From assembly GCA_963693285.1 (NCBI GenBank), contig OY848921.1, forward strand, positions 4,893,497-4,957,496: 64,000 bases of DNA, read 5' to 3'. Positions 23,047-36,210 of the stretch are shown one piece after another. The notes below the pieces were generated by a model that was not told the origin of the DNA, ran no database searches, and saw only the letters and a program-made list of their open reading frames with translations. This DNA is from Xestospongia muta. Taxonomy: Eukaryota > Porifera > Demospongiae > Haplosclerida > Petrosiidae. Position 1 is the first letter of the stretch. Every line of letters begins with the position of its first letter. Made by a program: the position numbers and the translations under genes.

Positions 23047-24832
23047 TTTAAGAGAGATAAACTTACTAAACTCTTTAGATCAGCTTATTTAACCAGTTTT
23101 CACAGTTGATTTCTAATCTTTTTTAACTTTGAAAAAGCTCTAAACAGTTATTTTTAGCGTTTTAACCTGTTTAGACAACTTTATTAGTATATTTAAACAG
23201 ATAAACTTACTAAACTCCTTAGATCAGCTTACTTAACCAGTTTTCACAGTTGATTTCTAATCTTTTTTAACTTTCAAAAAGCTCTAAACAGTTATTTTTA
23301 GCATTTTAACCTATTTAGACAACTTTATTAGTATATTTAAACAGATAAAATTACTAAAATCCTTAGCTCAGCTTATTTAACCAGTTTTCACAGTTAATTT
23401 CTAATCTTTTTTAACTTTCAAAAAGCTCTAAACTCTTTATTTTAGAGTTTTAACCTATTTAGACTACTTTATTAGTATATTTAAGACAGATAAACTTACT
23501 AAACTCTTTAGATCAGCTTATTTAACCAGTTTACACAGTTGATTTCTAATCTTTTTTAACTTTCAAAAAGCTCTAAACTCTTTACTTTAGAGTTTTAACC
23601 TATTTTGACTACTTTATTAGTATATTTAAGACAGATAAACTTACTAAACTCTTTAGATCAGCTTATTTAACCAGTTTTCACAGTTAATTTCTAATCTTTT
23701 TTAACTTTCAAAAACCTCTAAACACTTTATTTTAGAGTTTTAACCTATTTAGACTACTTTATTAGTATATTTAAGAGAGATAAACTTACTAAACTCTTTA
23801 GATCAGCTTATTTAACCAGTTTTCACAGTTGATTTCTAATCTTTTTTAACTTTCAAAAAGCTCTAAACAGTTATTTTTAGCGTTTTAACCTATTTAGACA
23901 ACTTTATTAGTATATTTAAACAGATAAACTTACTAAAATCCTTAGCTCAGCTTATTTAAGCAGTTTTCACAGTTAATTTCTAATTTTTTTAACTTTCAAA
24001 AAGCTCTAAACTCTTTATTTTAGAGTTTTAACCTATTTAGACTACTTTATTAGTATATTTAAGAGAGATAAACTTACTAAACTCTTTAGATCAGCTTATT
24101 TAACCAGTTTACACAGTTGATTTCTAATCTTTTTTAACTTTCAAAAAGCTCTAAACACTTTACTTTAGAGTTTTAACCTATTTTGACTACTTTATTAGTA
24201 TATTTAAGACAGATAAACTTACTAAACTCTTTAGATCAGCTTATTTAACCAGTTTTCACAGTTAATTTCTAATCTTTTTTAACTTTCAAAAAGCTCTAAA
24301 CTCTTTATTTTAGAGTTTTAACCTATTTAGACTACTTTATTAGTATATTTAAGACAGATAAACTTACTAAACTCTTTAGATCAGCTTATTTAACCAGTTT
24401 TTACAGTTAATTTCTAATCTTTTTAACTTTCAAAAAGCCCTAAACACTTTATTTTAGAGTTTTAACCTATTTAGACTACTTTATTAGTATATTTAAGACA
24501 GATGAACTTACTAAACTCTTTAGATCAGCTTATTTAACCAGTTTTCACAGTTAATTTCTAATCTTTTTTAACTTTCAAAAAGCTCTAAACACTTTATTTT
24601 AGAGTTTTAACCTATTTAGACTACTTTATTACTATATTTAAGACAGATAAACTTACTAAACTCTTTAGATCAACTTATTTAACCAATTTTTACAGTTAAT
24701 TTCTAATCTTTTTTAACTTTCAAAAAGATCTTAACTCTTTATTTTAGAGTTTTAACCTATTTAGACTACTTTATTAGTATATTTAATTGAGATAAACTTA
24801 CTAAACTCTTTAGATCAGCTTATTTAACCAAT

Positions 24833-26999
24833 TAATACAGTTAATTTCTAATCTTTTTTAACTTTCAAAAAGCTCTAAACTCTTTATTTTAGAGTTTTAA
24901 TCTATTTAGACTACTTTATTAGTATATTTAAGACAGATAAACTTATTAAACTCTTTAGATCAGCTTATTTAACCAGTTTTCACACTTAATTTCTAATCTT
25001 TTTTAACTTTCAAAAAGCTCTAAACAGTTATTTTTAGCGTTTTAACCTAGTTAGACCACTTCCTTAGTATATTTAAAAGAGATAAACTTACTAAACTCTT
25101 TAGATCAGCTTATTTAACCAGTTTTCACAGTTAATTTCTAATCTTTTTAACTTTCAAAAAGCTCTAAACAGTTATTTTCAGCGTTTTAACCTATTTAGAC
25201 CACTTTATTAGTATATTTAAGAGAGATAAACTTACTAAACTCTTTAGATCACCTTATTTAACCAGTTTTCACACTTAATTTCTAAACTTTTTTAACTTTG
25301 AAAAAGCTCTAAACACTTTATTTTAGAGTTTTAACCTATTTAGACTACTTTATTAGTATATTTAAGACAGATAAACTTACTAAACTCTTTAGATCAGCTT
25401 ATTTAACCAGTTTTCACAGTTAATTTCTAATCTTTTTTAACTTTCAAAAAGCTCTAAACACTTTATTTTAGAGTTTTAACCTATTTAGACTACTTTATTA
25501 CTATATTTAAGACAGATAAACTTACTAAACTCTTTAGATCAGCTTATTTAACCAGTTTTCACAGTTGATTTCTAATCTTTTTTAACTTTCAAAAAGCTCT
25601 AAACAGTTATTTTTAGCGTTTTAACCTATTTAGACAACTTTATTAGTATATTTAAACAGATAAACTTACTAAACTCTTTAGATCAGCTTACTTAACCAGT
25701 TTTCACAGTTGATTTCTAATTTTTTTAACTTTCAAAAAGCTCTAAACAGTTATTTTTAGCGTTTTAACCTATTTAGACAACTTTATTAGTATATTTAAAC
25801 AGATAAAATTACTAAACTCCTTAGCTCAGCTTATTTAAGCAGTTTTCACAGTTAATTTCTAATCTTTTTTAACTTTCAAAAAGCTCTAAACTCTTTATTT
25901 TAGAGTTTTAACCTATTTAGACTACTTTATTAGTATATTTAAGACAGATAAACTTACTAAACTCTTTAGATCAGCTTATTTAACCAGTTTTCACAGTTAA
26001 TTTCTAATCTTTTTTAACTTTCAAAAACCTCTAAACACTTTATTTTAGAGTTTTAACCTATTTAGACTACTTTATTAGTATATTTAAGAGAGATAAACTT
26101 ACTAAACTCTTTACATCAGCTTATTTAACCAGTTTTCACAGTTGATTTCTAATCTTTTTTAACTGTCAAAAAGCTCTAAACAGTTATTTTTAGCGTTTTA
26201 TCCTATTTAGACAACTTTATTAGTATATTTAAACAGATAAACTTACTAAAATCCTTAGATCAGCTTATTTAACCAGTTTTCACAGTTGATTTCTAATCTT
26301 TTTTAACTTTCAAAAAGCTCTAAACAGTTATTTTTAGCGTTTTAACCTATTTAGACAACTTTATTAGTATATTTAAACATATAAACTTACTAAACTCCTT
26401 AGCTCAGCTTATTTAACCAGTTTTCACAGTTAATTTCTAATTTTTTTAACTTTCAAAAAGCTCTAAACTCTTTATTTTAGAGTTTTAACCTATTTAGACT
26501 ACTTTATTAGTATATTTAAGACAGATAAACTTACTATACTCTTTAGATCAGCTTATTTAACCAGTTTACACAGTTGATTTCTAATCTTTTTTAACTTTCA
26601 AAAAGCTCTAAACACTTTACTTTAGAGTTTTAACCTATTTTGACTACTTTATTAGTATATTTAAGACAGATAAACTTACTAAACTCTTTAGATCAGCTTA
26701 TTTAACCAGTTTTCACAGTTAATTTCTAATCTTTTTTAACTTTCAAAAAGGTCTAAACTCTTTATTTTAGAGTTTTAACCTATTTAGACTACTTTATTAG
26801 TATATTTAAGACAGATAAACTTACTAAACTCTTTAGATCAGCTTATTTAACCAGTTTTCACAGTTAATTTCTAATCTTTTTAACTTTCAAAAAGCCCTAA
26901 ACACTTTATTTTAGAGTTTTAACCTATTTAGACTACTTTATTAGTATATTTAATTGAGATAAACTTACTAAACTCTTTAGATCAGCTTATTTAACCAAT
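24833..26999 (+). repeat. Higher-order repeat B, unit 1 (2167 bp, 15 monomers)
   Basis: Phased on CCAATTAATACAG (24833, 27000, 29169). Each unit has, in order, CTTATTAAAC, the type IIb monomer, TTTTCAGCG, two or more type II monomers including AAACAGATAAAATTAC, AAAACCTCTAAAC, the rare GTTTTATCCTATTTAG (26201, 28370, 30675), AAACATATAAAC, CCAGTTTACACAG, AAAGGTCTAAAC and AAAGCCCTAAAC. Several of these elements are shared with repeat A, so B looks like a rearranged, shorter derivative or sibling of A. Confidence 0.88.
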
Positions 27000-29168
27000 T
27001 AATACAGTTAATTTCTAATCTTTTTTAACTTTCAAAAAGCTCTAAACTCTTTATTTTAGAGTTTTAATCTATTTAGACTACTTTATTAGTATATTTAAGA
27101 CAGATAAACTTATTAAACTCTTTAGATCAGCTTATTTAACCAGTTTTCACACTTAATTTCTAATCTTTTTTAACTTTCAAAAAGCTCTAAACAGTTATTT
27201 TTAGCGTTTTAACCTAGTTAGACCACTTCCTTAGTATATTTAAAAGAGATAAACTTACTAAACTCTTTAGATCAGCTTATTTAACCAGTTTTCACAGTTA
27301 ATTTCTAATCTTTTTTAACTTTCAAAAAGCTCTAAACAGTTATTTTCAGCGTTTTAACCTATTTAGACCACTTTATTAGTATATTTAAGACAGATAAACT
27401 TACTAAACTCTTTAGATCACCTTATTTAACCAGTTTTCACACTTAATTTCTAAACTTTTTTAACTTTGAAAAAGCTCTAAACACTTTATTTTAGAGTTTT
27501 AACCTATTTAGACTACTTTATTAGTATATTTAAGAGAGATAAACTTACTAAACTCTTTAGATCAGCTTATTTAACCAGTTTTCACAGTTAATTTCTAATC
27601 TTTTTTAACTTTCAAAAAGCTCTAAACACTTTATTTTAGAGTTTTAACCTATTTAGACTACTTTATTAGTATATTTAAGAGAGATAAACTTACTAAACTC
27701 TTTAGATCAGCTTATTTAACCAGTTTTCACAGTTGATTTCTAATCTTTTTTAACTTTCAAAAAGCTCTAAACAGTTATTTTTAGCGTTTTAACCTATTTA
27801 GACAACTTTATTAGTATATTTAAACAGATAAACTTACTAAACTCCTTAGATCAGCTTACTTAACCAGTTTTCACAGTTGATTTCTAATCTTTTTTAACTT
27901 TCAAAAAGCTCTAAACAGTTATTTTTAGCATTTTAACCTATTTAGACAACTTTATTAGTATATTTAAACAGATAAAATTACTAAACTCCTTAGCTCAGCT
28001 TATTTAAGCAGTTTTCACAGTTAATTTCTAATCTTTTTTAACTTTCAAAAAGCTCTAAACTCTTTATTTTAGAGTTTTAACCTATTTAGACTACTTTATT
28101 AGTATATTTAAGACAGATAAACTTACTAAACTCTTTAGATCAGCTTATTTAACCAGTTTTCACAGTTAATTTCTAATCTTTTTTAACTTTCAAAAACCTC
28201 TAAACACTTTATTTTAGAGTTTTAACCTATTTAGACTACTTTATTAGTATATTTAAGAGAGATAAACTTACTAAACTCTTTAGATCAGCTTATTTAACCA
28301 GTTTTCACAGTTGATTTCTAATCTTTTTTAACTTTCAAAAAGCTCTAAACAGTTATTTTTAGCGTTTTATCCTATTTAGACAACTTTATTAGTATATTTA
28401 AACAGATAAACTTACTAAAATCCTTAGATCAGCTTATTTAACCAGTTTTCACAGTTGATTTCTAATCTTTTTTAACTTTCAAAAAGCTCTAAACAGTTAT
28501 TTTTAGCGTTTTAACCTATTTAGACAACTTTATTAGTATATTTAAACATATAAACTTACTAAACTCCTTAGCTCAGCTTATTTAACCAGTTTTCAAAGTT
28601 AATTTCTAATTTTTTTAACTTTCAAAAAGCTCTAAACTCTTTATTTTAGAGTTTTAACCTATTTAGACTACTTTATTAGTATATTTAAGACAGATAAACT
28701 TACTAAACTCTTTAGATCAGCTTATTTAACCAGTTTACACAGTTGATTTCTAATCTTTTTTAACTTTCAAAAAGCTCTAAACACTTTACTTTAGAGTTTT
28801 AACCTATTTTGACTACTTTATTAGTATATTTAAGACAGATAAACTTACTAAACTCTTTAGATCAGCTTATTTAACCAGTTTTCACAGTTAATTTCTAATC
28901 TTTTTTAACTTTCAAAAAGGTCTAAACTCTTTATTTTAGAGTTTTAACCTATTTAGACTACTTTATTAGTATATTTAAGACAGATAAACTTACTAAACTC
29001 TTTAGATCAGCTTATTTAACCAGTTTTCACAGTTAATTTCTAATCTTTTTAACTTTCAAAAAGCCCTAAACACTTTATTTTAGAGTTTTAACCTATTTAG
29101 ACTACTTTATTAGTATATTTAATTGAGATAAACTTACTAAACTCTTTAGATCAGCTTATTTAACCAAT
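27000..29168 (+). repeat. Higher-order repeat B, unit 2 (2169 bp, 15 monomers)
   Basis: In-register copy of unit 1 (offset 2167-2169). Single-base differences I noticed include TTTTCAAAGTT for TTTTCACAGTT near 28592 and ACTAAACTC for ACTATACTC near 28701. Confidence 0.88.
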
Positions 29169-31473
29169 TAATACAGTTAATTTCTAATCTTTTTTAACTT
29201 TCAAAAAGCTCTAAACACTTTATTTTAGAGTTTTAATCTATTTAGACTACTTTATTAGTATATTTAAGACAGATAAACTTATTAAACTATTTAGATCAGC
29301 TTATTTAACCAGTTTTCACACTTAATTTCTAATCTTTTTTAACTTTCAAAAAGCTCTAAACAGTTATTTTTAGCGTTATAACCTAGTTAGACCACTTCCT
29401 TAGTATATTTAAAAGAGATAAACTTACTAAACTCTTTAGATCAGCTTATTTAACCAGTTTTCACAGTTGATTTCTAAACTTTTTTAACTTTCAAAAAGCT
29501 CTAAACACTTTATTTTAGAGTTTTAACCTATTTAGACTACTTTATTAGTATATTTAAGACAGATAAACTCTTTAGATCACCTTATTTAACCAGTTTTCAC
29601 ACTTAATTTCTAAACTTTTTTAACTTTCAAAAAGCTCTAAACACTTTATTTTAGAGTTTTAACCTATTTAGACTACTTTATTAGTATATTTAAGACAGAT
29701 AAACTTACTAAACTCTTTAGATCAGCTTATTTAACCAGTTTTCACAGTTAATTTCTAATCTTTTTCAACTTTCAAAAAGCTCTAAACACTTTATTTTAGA
29801 GTTTTAACCTATTTAGACTACTTTATTAGTATATTTAAGAGAGATAAACTTACTAAACTCTTTAGATCAGCTTATTTAACCAGTTTTCACAGTTGATTTC
29901 TAATCTTTTTTAACTTTCAAAAAGCTCTAAACAGTTATTTTTAGCGTTTTAACCTATTTAGACTACTTTATTAGTATATTTAAACAGATAAACTTACTAA
30001 ACTCCTTAGATCAGCTTACTTAACCAGTTTTCACAGTTGATTTCTAATCTTTTTTAACTTTCAAAAAGCTCTAAACAGTTATTTTTAGCGTTTTAACCTA
30101 TTTAGACAACTTTATTAGTATATTTAAACAGATAAAATTACTAAACTCCTTAGCTCAGCTTATTTAAGCAGTTTTCACAGTTAATTTCTAATCTTTTTTA
30201 ACTTTCAAAAAGCTCTAAACTCTTTATTTTAGAGTTTTAACCTATTTAGACTACTTTATTAGTATATTTAAGACAGATAAACTTACTAAACTCTTTAGAT
30301 CAGCTTATTTAACCAGTTTACACAGTTGATTTCTAATCTTTTTTAACTTTCAAAAAGCTCTAAAGTCTTTACTTTAGAGTTTTAACCTATTTTGACTACT
30401 TTATTAGTACATTTAAGACAGATAAACTTACTAAACTCTTTAGATCAGCTTATTTAACCAGTTTTCACAGTTAATTTCTAATCTTTTTTAACTTTCAAAA
30501 ACCTCTAAACACTTTATTTTAGAGTTTTAACCTATTTAGACTACTTTATTAGTATATTTAAGAGAGATAAACTTACTAAACTCTTTAGATCAGCTTATTT
30601 AACCAGTTTTCACAGTTGATTTCTAATCTTTTTTAACTTTCAAAAAGCTCTAAACAGTTATTTTTAGGGTTTTATCCTATTTAGACAACTTTATTAGTAT
30701 ATTTAAACAGATAAACTTACTAAAATCCTTAGATCAGCTTATTTAACCAGATTTCACAGTTGATTTCTAATCTTTTTTAACTTTCAAAAAGCTCTAAACA
30801 GTTATTTTTAGCGTTTTAACCTATTTAGACAACTTTATTAGTATATTTAAACATATAAACTTACTAAACTCCTTAGCTCAGCTTATTTAACCAGTTTTCA
30901 CAGTTAATTTCTAATTTTTTTAACTTTCAAAAAGCTCTAAACTCTTTATTTTAGAGTTTTAACCTATTTAGACTACTTTATTAGTATATTTAAGACAGAT
31001 AAACTTACTAAACTCTTTAGATCAGCTTATTTAACCAGTTTACACAGTTGATTTCTAATCTTTTTTAACTTTCAAAAAGCTCTAAACACTTTACTTTAGA
31101 GTTTTAACCTATTTTGACTACTTTATTAGTATATTTAAGACAGATAAACTTACTAAACTCTTTAGATCAGCTTATTTAACCAGTTTTCACAGTTAATTTC
31201 TAATCTTTTTTAACTTTCAAAAAGGTCTAAACTCTTTATTTTAGAGTTTTAACCTATTTAGACTACTTTATTAGTATATTTAAGACAGATAAACTTACTA
31301 AACTCTTTAGATCAGCTTATTTAACCAGTTTTCACAGTTAATTTCTAATCTTTTTAACTTTCAAAAAGCCCTAAACACTTTATTTTAGAGTTTTAACCTA
31401 TTTAGACTACTTTATTAGTATATTTAATTGAGATAAACTTACTAAACTCTTTAGATCAGCTTATTTAACCAAT
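29169..31473 (+). repeat. Higher-order repeat B, unit 3 (2305 bp, 16 monomers)
   Basis: The order matches units 1 and 2 but with one extra monomer near 30310-30450 (CCAGTTTACACAG, TAAAGTCTTTACTTTAGAG, TTTTGAC). It also has an 8-9 bp deletion near 29568, where AGATAAACTTACTAAACTC has become AGATAAACTC. One added monomer minus the small deletion accounts for its length. It ends where CCAATTAATACAG is replaced by CCAATTTTTACAG and the rearranged monomers at 31.5 kb begin. Confidence 0.86.
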
Positions 31474-31941
31474 TTTTACAGTTAATTTTTAACTTTCAAA
31501 AAGCTCTAAACACTTTATTTTAGAGTTTTAACTTTCAAAAAGCTCGAAACTCTTTATTTTAGAGTTTTAACCTATTTAGACTACTTTATTAGTATATTTA
31601 AGACAGATAAACTTACTAAACTCTTTAGATCAGCTTATTTAACCAGTTTTCACAGTTAATTTCTAATCTTTTTTAACTTTCAAAAAGCTCTAAACTCCAT
31701 ACTTTAGAGTTTTAACCTATTTAGACTACTTTCTTAGTATATTTAAGACAGATAAACATACTAAACTCTTTAGATCAGCTTATTTAACCAGTTTTCACTG
31801 TTGATTTCTAATCTTTTTTAACTTTCAAAAAGCTCTAAACAGTTATTTTTAGCGTTTTAACCTATTTAGACCACTTTATTAGTATATTTAAGACAGATAA
31901 ACTTACTAAACTCTGTAGACACCTTATTTAACCAGTTTTCA
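31198..31941 (+). repeat. 897-bp-offset duplication, copy 1, with rearranged monomers
   Basis: Shares with 32095-32838 the ordered markers AAAGGTCTAAAC, AAAGCCCTAAAC, AATTGAGAT, CCAATTTTTACAG, a monomer shortened by 10 bp (CTAATCTTTT lost), a 39-bp partial monomer, GCTCGAAAC, the CCATA(C/T)TTTAGAG monomer, TTTCTTAGTATATT and CTGTAGACACC. The homologous part is about 744 bp at an offset of 897 bp. The offset is not a whole monomer multiple because it includes the 39-bp fragment and short monomers. Confidence 0.86.
31526..31564 (+). repeat. 39-bp partial monomer (internal deletion of about 105 bp)
   Basis: After GAGTTTTAAC the sequence passes straight to TTTCAAAAAGCTCG and back to TTTTAGAG, so most of a monomer (about consensus 8-112) is missing. 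The junction falls on TTTTAAC, which occurs both at the monomer start (1-7) and in the TTTTTTAAC block (107-113). This is consistent with slippage or recombination at short homology. An identical fragment lies at 32423-32461. The preceding monomer (31391-31525) is 135 bp because it lacks CTAATCTTTT. Confidence 0.9.
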
Positions 31942-32094
31942 CTGTTGATTTCTAATCTTTTTTAACTTTCAAAAAGCTCTAAACACTTTATTTTAGAGTT
32001 TTAACCTATTTAGACTACTTTATTAGTATATTTAATTGAGATAAACTTACTAAACTCTTTAGATCAGCTTATTTAACCAGTTTTAACAGTTCAT

Positions 32095-32838
32095 TTCTAA
32101 TCTTTTTTAACTTTCAAAAAGGTCTAAACTCTTTATTTTAGAGTTTTAACCTATTTAGACTACTTTATTAGTATATTTAAAACAGATAAACTTACTATAC
32201 TCTTTAGATCAGCTTATTTAACCAGTTTTCACAGTTAATTTCTAATCTTTTTAACTTTCAAAAAGCCCTAAACACTTTATTTTAGAGTTTTAACCTATTT
32301 AGACTACTTTATTAGTATATTTAATTGAGATAAACTTACTAAACTCTTTAGATCAGCTTATTTAACCAATTTTTACAGTTAATTTTTAACTTTCAAAAAG
32401 CTCTAAACACTTTATTTTAGAGTTTTAACTTTCAAAAAGCTCGAAACTCTTTATTTTAGAGTTTTAACCTATTTAGACTACTTTATTAGTATATTTAAGA
32501 CAGATAAACTTACTAAACTCTTTAGATCAGCTTATTTAACCAGTTTTCACAGTTAATTTCTAATCTTTTTTAACTTTCAAAAAGCTCTAAACTCCATATT
32601 TTAGAGTTTTAACCTATTTAGACTACTTTCTTAGTATATTTAAGACAGATAAACATACTAAACTCTTTAGATCAGCTTATTTAACCAGTTTTCACTGTTG
32701 ATTTCTAATCTTTTTTAACTTTCAAAAAGCTCTAAACAATTATTTTTAGCGTTTTAACCTATTTAGACCACTTTATTAGTATATTTAAGACAGATAAACT
32801 TACTAAACTCTGTAGACACCTTATTTAACCAGTTTTCA
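32095..32838 (+). repeat. 897-bp-offset duplication, copy 2
   Basis: Second copy of 31198-31941. Both carry the same rare partial monomer, so the rearrangement came before the duplication. Small differences include ACTATACTC near 32196 and AAACAATTA near 32738. Confidence 0.86.
32423..32461 (+). repeat. 39-bp partial monomer, second occurrence
   Basis: Same junction and length as 31526-31564, 897 bp downstream. Its presence in both copies shows that it was carried along by the later segmental duplication and did not arise twice. Confidence 0.9.
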
Positions 32839-33375
32839 CAGTTAATTTCTAATCTTTTTTAACTTTCAAAAAGCTCTAAACTCCATATTTTAGAGTTTTA
32901 ACCTATTTAGACTACTTTATTAGTATATTTAAGACAGATAAACATACTAAACTCTTTAGATCAGCTTATTTAACCAGTTTTCACTGTTGATGTCTAATCT
33001 TTTTTAACTTTCAAAAAGCTCTAAACACTTTATTTTAGAGTTTTAACCTATTTAGACTACTTTATTAGTATATTTAAGAGAGATAAACTTACTAAACTCT
33101 TTAGATCAGCTTATTTAACCAGTTTTAACAGTTCATTTCTAATCTTTTTTAACTTTCAAAAAGCTCTAAAATCTTTATTTTAGAGTTTAAACCTATTTAG
33201 ACTACTTTATTAGTATATTTAAGAGAGATAAACTTACTAAACTCTTTAGATCAGCTTATTTAACCAGTTTTCACAGTTAATTTCTAATCTTTTTTAACTT
33301 TCAAAAAGCTCTAAACACTTTATTTTAGAGTTTTAACCTATTTAGACTACTTTATTAGTATATTTAAGAGAGATA

Positions 33376-34640
33376 AACTTACTAAACTCTTTAGATCAGC
33401 TTATTTAACCAGTTTTCACAGTTGATTTCTAATCTTTTTTAACTTTCAAAAAGCTCTAAACAGTTATTTTTAGCGTTTTAACCTATTTAGACAACTTTAT
33501 TAGTATATTTAAACAGATAAACTTACTAAAATCCTTAGATCAGCTTATTTAACCAGTTTTCACAGATGATTTCTAATCTTTTTTAACTTTCAAAAAGCTC
33601 TAAACAGTTATTTTTAGCGTTTTAACCTATTTAGACAACTTTATTAGTATATTTAAACATATAAACTTACTAAACTCCTTAGCTCAGCTTATTTAACCAG
33701 TTTTCACAGTTAATTTCTAATCTTTTTTAACTTTCAAAAAGCAATAAACTCTTTATTTTAGAGTTTTAACCTATTTAGACTACTTTATTAGTATATTTAA
33801 GACAGATAAACTTACTAAAGTCTTTAGATCAGCTTATTTAACCAGTTTTCACAATTAATTTCTAATCTTTTTTAGCTTTCAAAAAGCTCTAAACTCTTTA
33901 TTTCAGAGTTTTAACCTATTTAGACTACTTTATTAGTATATTTAAGACAGATAAACTTACTAAACTCTTTAGATCAGCTTATTTAACCAGTTTTCACTGT
34001 TGATTTCTAATCTTTTTTAACTTTCAAAAAGCTCTAAACAGTTATTTTTAGCGTTTTAACCTATTTAGACTACTTTATTAGTATATTTATGACAGATAAA
34101 CTTTAGAAACTCTTTAGATCAGCTTATTTAACCAGTTTTCACAGTTAATTTCTAATCTTTTTTAACTTTCAAAAAGCTCTAAACTCTTTATTTTAGAGTT
34201 TTAACCTATTTAGACTACTTTATTAGTATATTTAAGACAGATAAACTTACTAAACTCTTTAGATCAGCTAATTTAACCAGTTTTCACAGTTAATTTCTAA
34301 TCTTTTTTAACTTTCAAAAAGCTCAAAACTATTTATTTTAGAGTTTTAACCTATTTAGACTACTTTATTAGTATATTTCAGAGAGACAAACTTACTAAAC
34401 TCTTTAGATCAGCTTCTTTAACCAGTTTTCTCAGTTAATTTCTAATCTTTTTAACTTTCAAAAGCTCTAAACAGTTTATATTAGAGTTTTACCTATTTAG
34501 ACTACTTTATTAGTATATTTAATATAGATAAACTTACTAAACTCTTTAGATCAGCTTATTTAACCAGTTTTCACAATTAATTTCTAATCTTTTTTAACTT
34601 TCAAAAAGCTCTAAACTCTTTATTTTAGAGTTTTCATCTA
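33376..34640 (+). repeat. 3469-bp-offset duplication, copy 1
   Basis: Matches 36845-38109 at offset 3469 (24 monomers). Markers are CACAGATGATTTC (33565 and 37034), AAACATATAAAC, the TTTATGACAGATAAACTTTAG monomer (34090 and 37559), GCTAATTTAACC and AATATAGAT. It also matches the window start at offset 33464 (AAACATATAAAC at 191 and 33655; TGACAG at 626 and 34090), up to about 1190. Private changes include AAAGCAATAAAC near 33741 and a 1-bp loss in GAGTTTTACC near 34486. Confidence 0.84.
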
Positions 34641-35389
34641 TTTAGACTACTTTATTAGTATATTTAAGAGAGATAAACTTACTAAACTCTTTAGATCACC
34701 TTATTTAACCAGTTTTCACAGTTAATTTCTAATCTTTTTTAACTTTCAAAAAGCTCTAAACACTTTATTTTAGAGTTTTAACCTATTTAGACTACTTTAT
34801 TAGTATATTTAAGAGAGATAAACTTACTAAACTCTTTAGATCAGCTTATTTAACCAGTTTTCACAGTTGATTTCTAATCTTTTTTAACTTTCAAAAAGCT
34901 CTAAACAGTTATTTTTAGCGTTTTAACCTATTTAGACAACTTTATTAGTATACTTAAACAGATAAACTTACTAAACTCCTTAGATCAGCTTATTTAACCA
35001 GTTTTCACAGTTGATTTCTAATCTTTTTTAACTTTCAAAAAGCTCTAAACAGTTATTTTTAGCGTTTTAACCTATTTAGACAACTTTATTAGTATATTGA
35101 AACATATAAACTTACTAAACTCCTTAGCTCAGCTTATTTAAGCAGTTTTCACAGTTAATTTCTAATCTTTTTTAACTTTCAAAAAGCTCTAAACTCTTTA
35201 TTTTAGAGTTTTAACCTATTTAGACTACTTTATTAGTATATTTAAGAGAGATAAACTTACTAAACTCTTTAGATCAGCTTATTTAACCAGTTTACACAGT
35301 TGATTTCTAATCTTTTTTAACTTTCAAAAAGCTCTAAAGTCTTTACTTTAGAGTTTTAACCTATTTTGACTACTTTATTAGTATATTTA

Positions 35390-36210
35390 AGACAGATAAA
35401 CTTACTAAACTCTTTAGATCAGCTTATTTAACCAATTTTTACAGTTAATTTCTAATCTTTTTTAACTTTCAAAAAGCTCGAAACTCTTTATTTTAGAATT
35501 TTAACCTATTTAGACTACTTTATTAGTATATTTAAGACAGATAAACTTACTAAACTCTTTAGATCAGCTTATTTAACCAGTTTTCACAGTTAATTTCTAA
35601 TCTCTTTTAACTTTCAAAAAGCTCTAAACTCCATATTTTAGAGTTTTAACCTATTTAGACTACTTTATTAGTATATTTAAGACAGATAAACATACTAAAC
35701 TCTTTAGATTAGCTTATTTAACCAGTTTTCACTGTTGATTTCTAATCTTTTTTAACTTTCAAAAAGCTCTAAACAGTTATTTTTAGCGTTTTAACCTATT
35801 TAGACCACTTTATTAGTATATTTAAGACAGATAAACTTACTAAACTCTGTAGACACCTTATTTAACCAGTTTTCAAAGTTAATTTCTAATCTTTTTAACT
35901 TTGAAAAAGCTCTAAACACTTTATTTTAGAGTTTTAACCTATTTAGACTACTTTATTAGTATATTTAAGAGAGATAAACTTACTAAACTCTTTAGATCAG
36001 CTTATTTAACCAGTTTTAACAGTTAATTTCTAATCTTTTTTAACTTTCAAAAAGCTCTAAAATCTTTATTTTAGAGTTAAAACCTATTTAGACTACTTTA
36101 TTAGTATATTTAAGATAGATAAACTTACTAAACTCTTTAGATCAGCTTATTTAACCAGTTTTCACAGTTAATTTCTAATCTTTTTTAACTTTCAAAAAGC
36201 TCTAAACACT
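35390..36210 (+). repeat. Segment shared with 5400-6216 (offset 29990)
   Basis: Carries CCAATTTTTACAG, GCTCGAAAC (35477 versus 5487), CTCCATATTTTAGAG (35631 versus 5641), AAACATACTAAAC, CACTGTTGATTTC, CTGTAGACACC, TTTTCAAAG and CTTTGAAAAAG in the same order and register as the segment 29990 bp upstream. Private changes include TTTTAGAATTTTAACC near 35496 and AATCTCTTTTAAC near 35600. The breakpoints are approximate. Confidence 0.82.
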
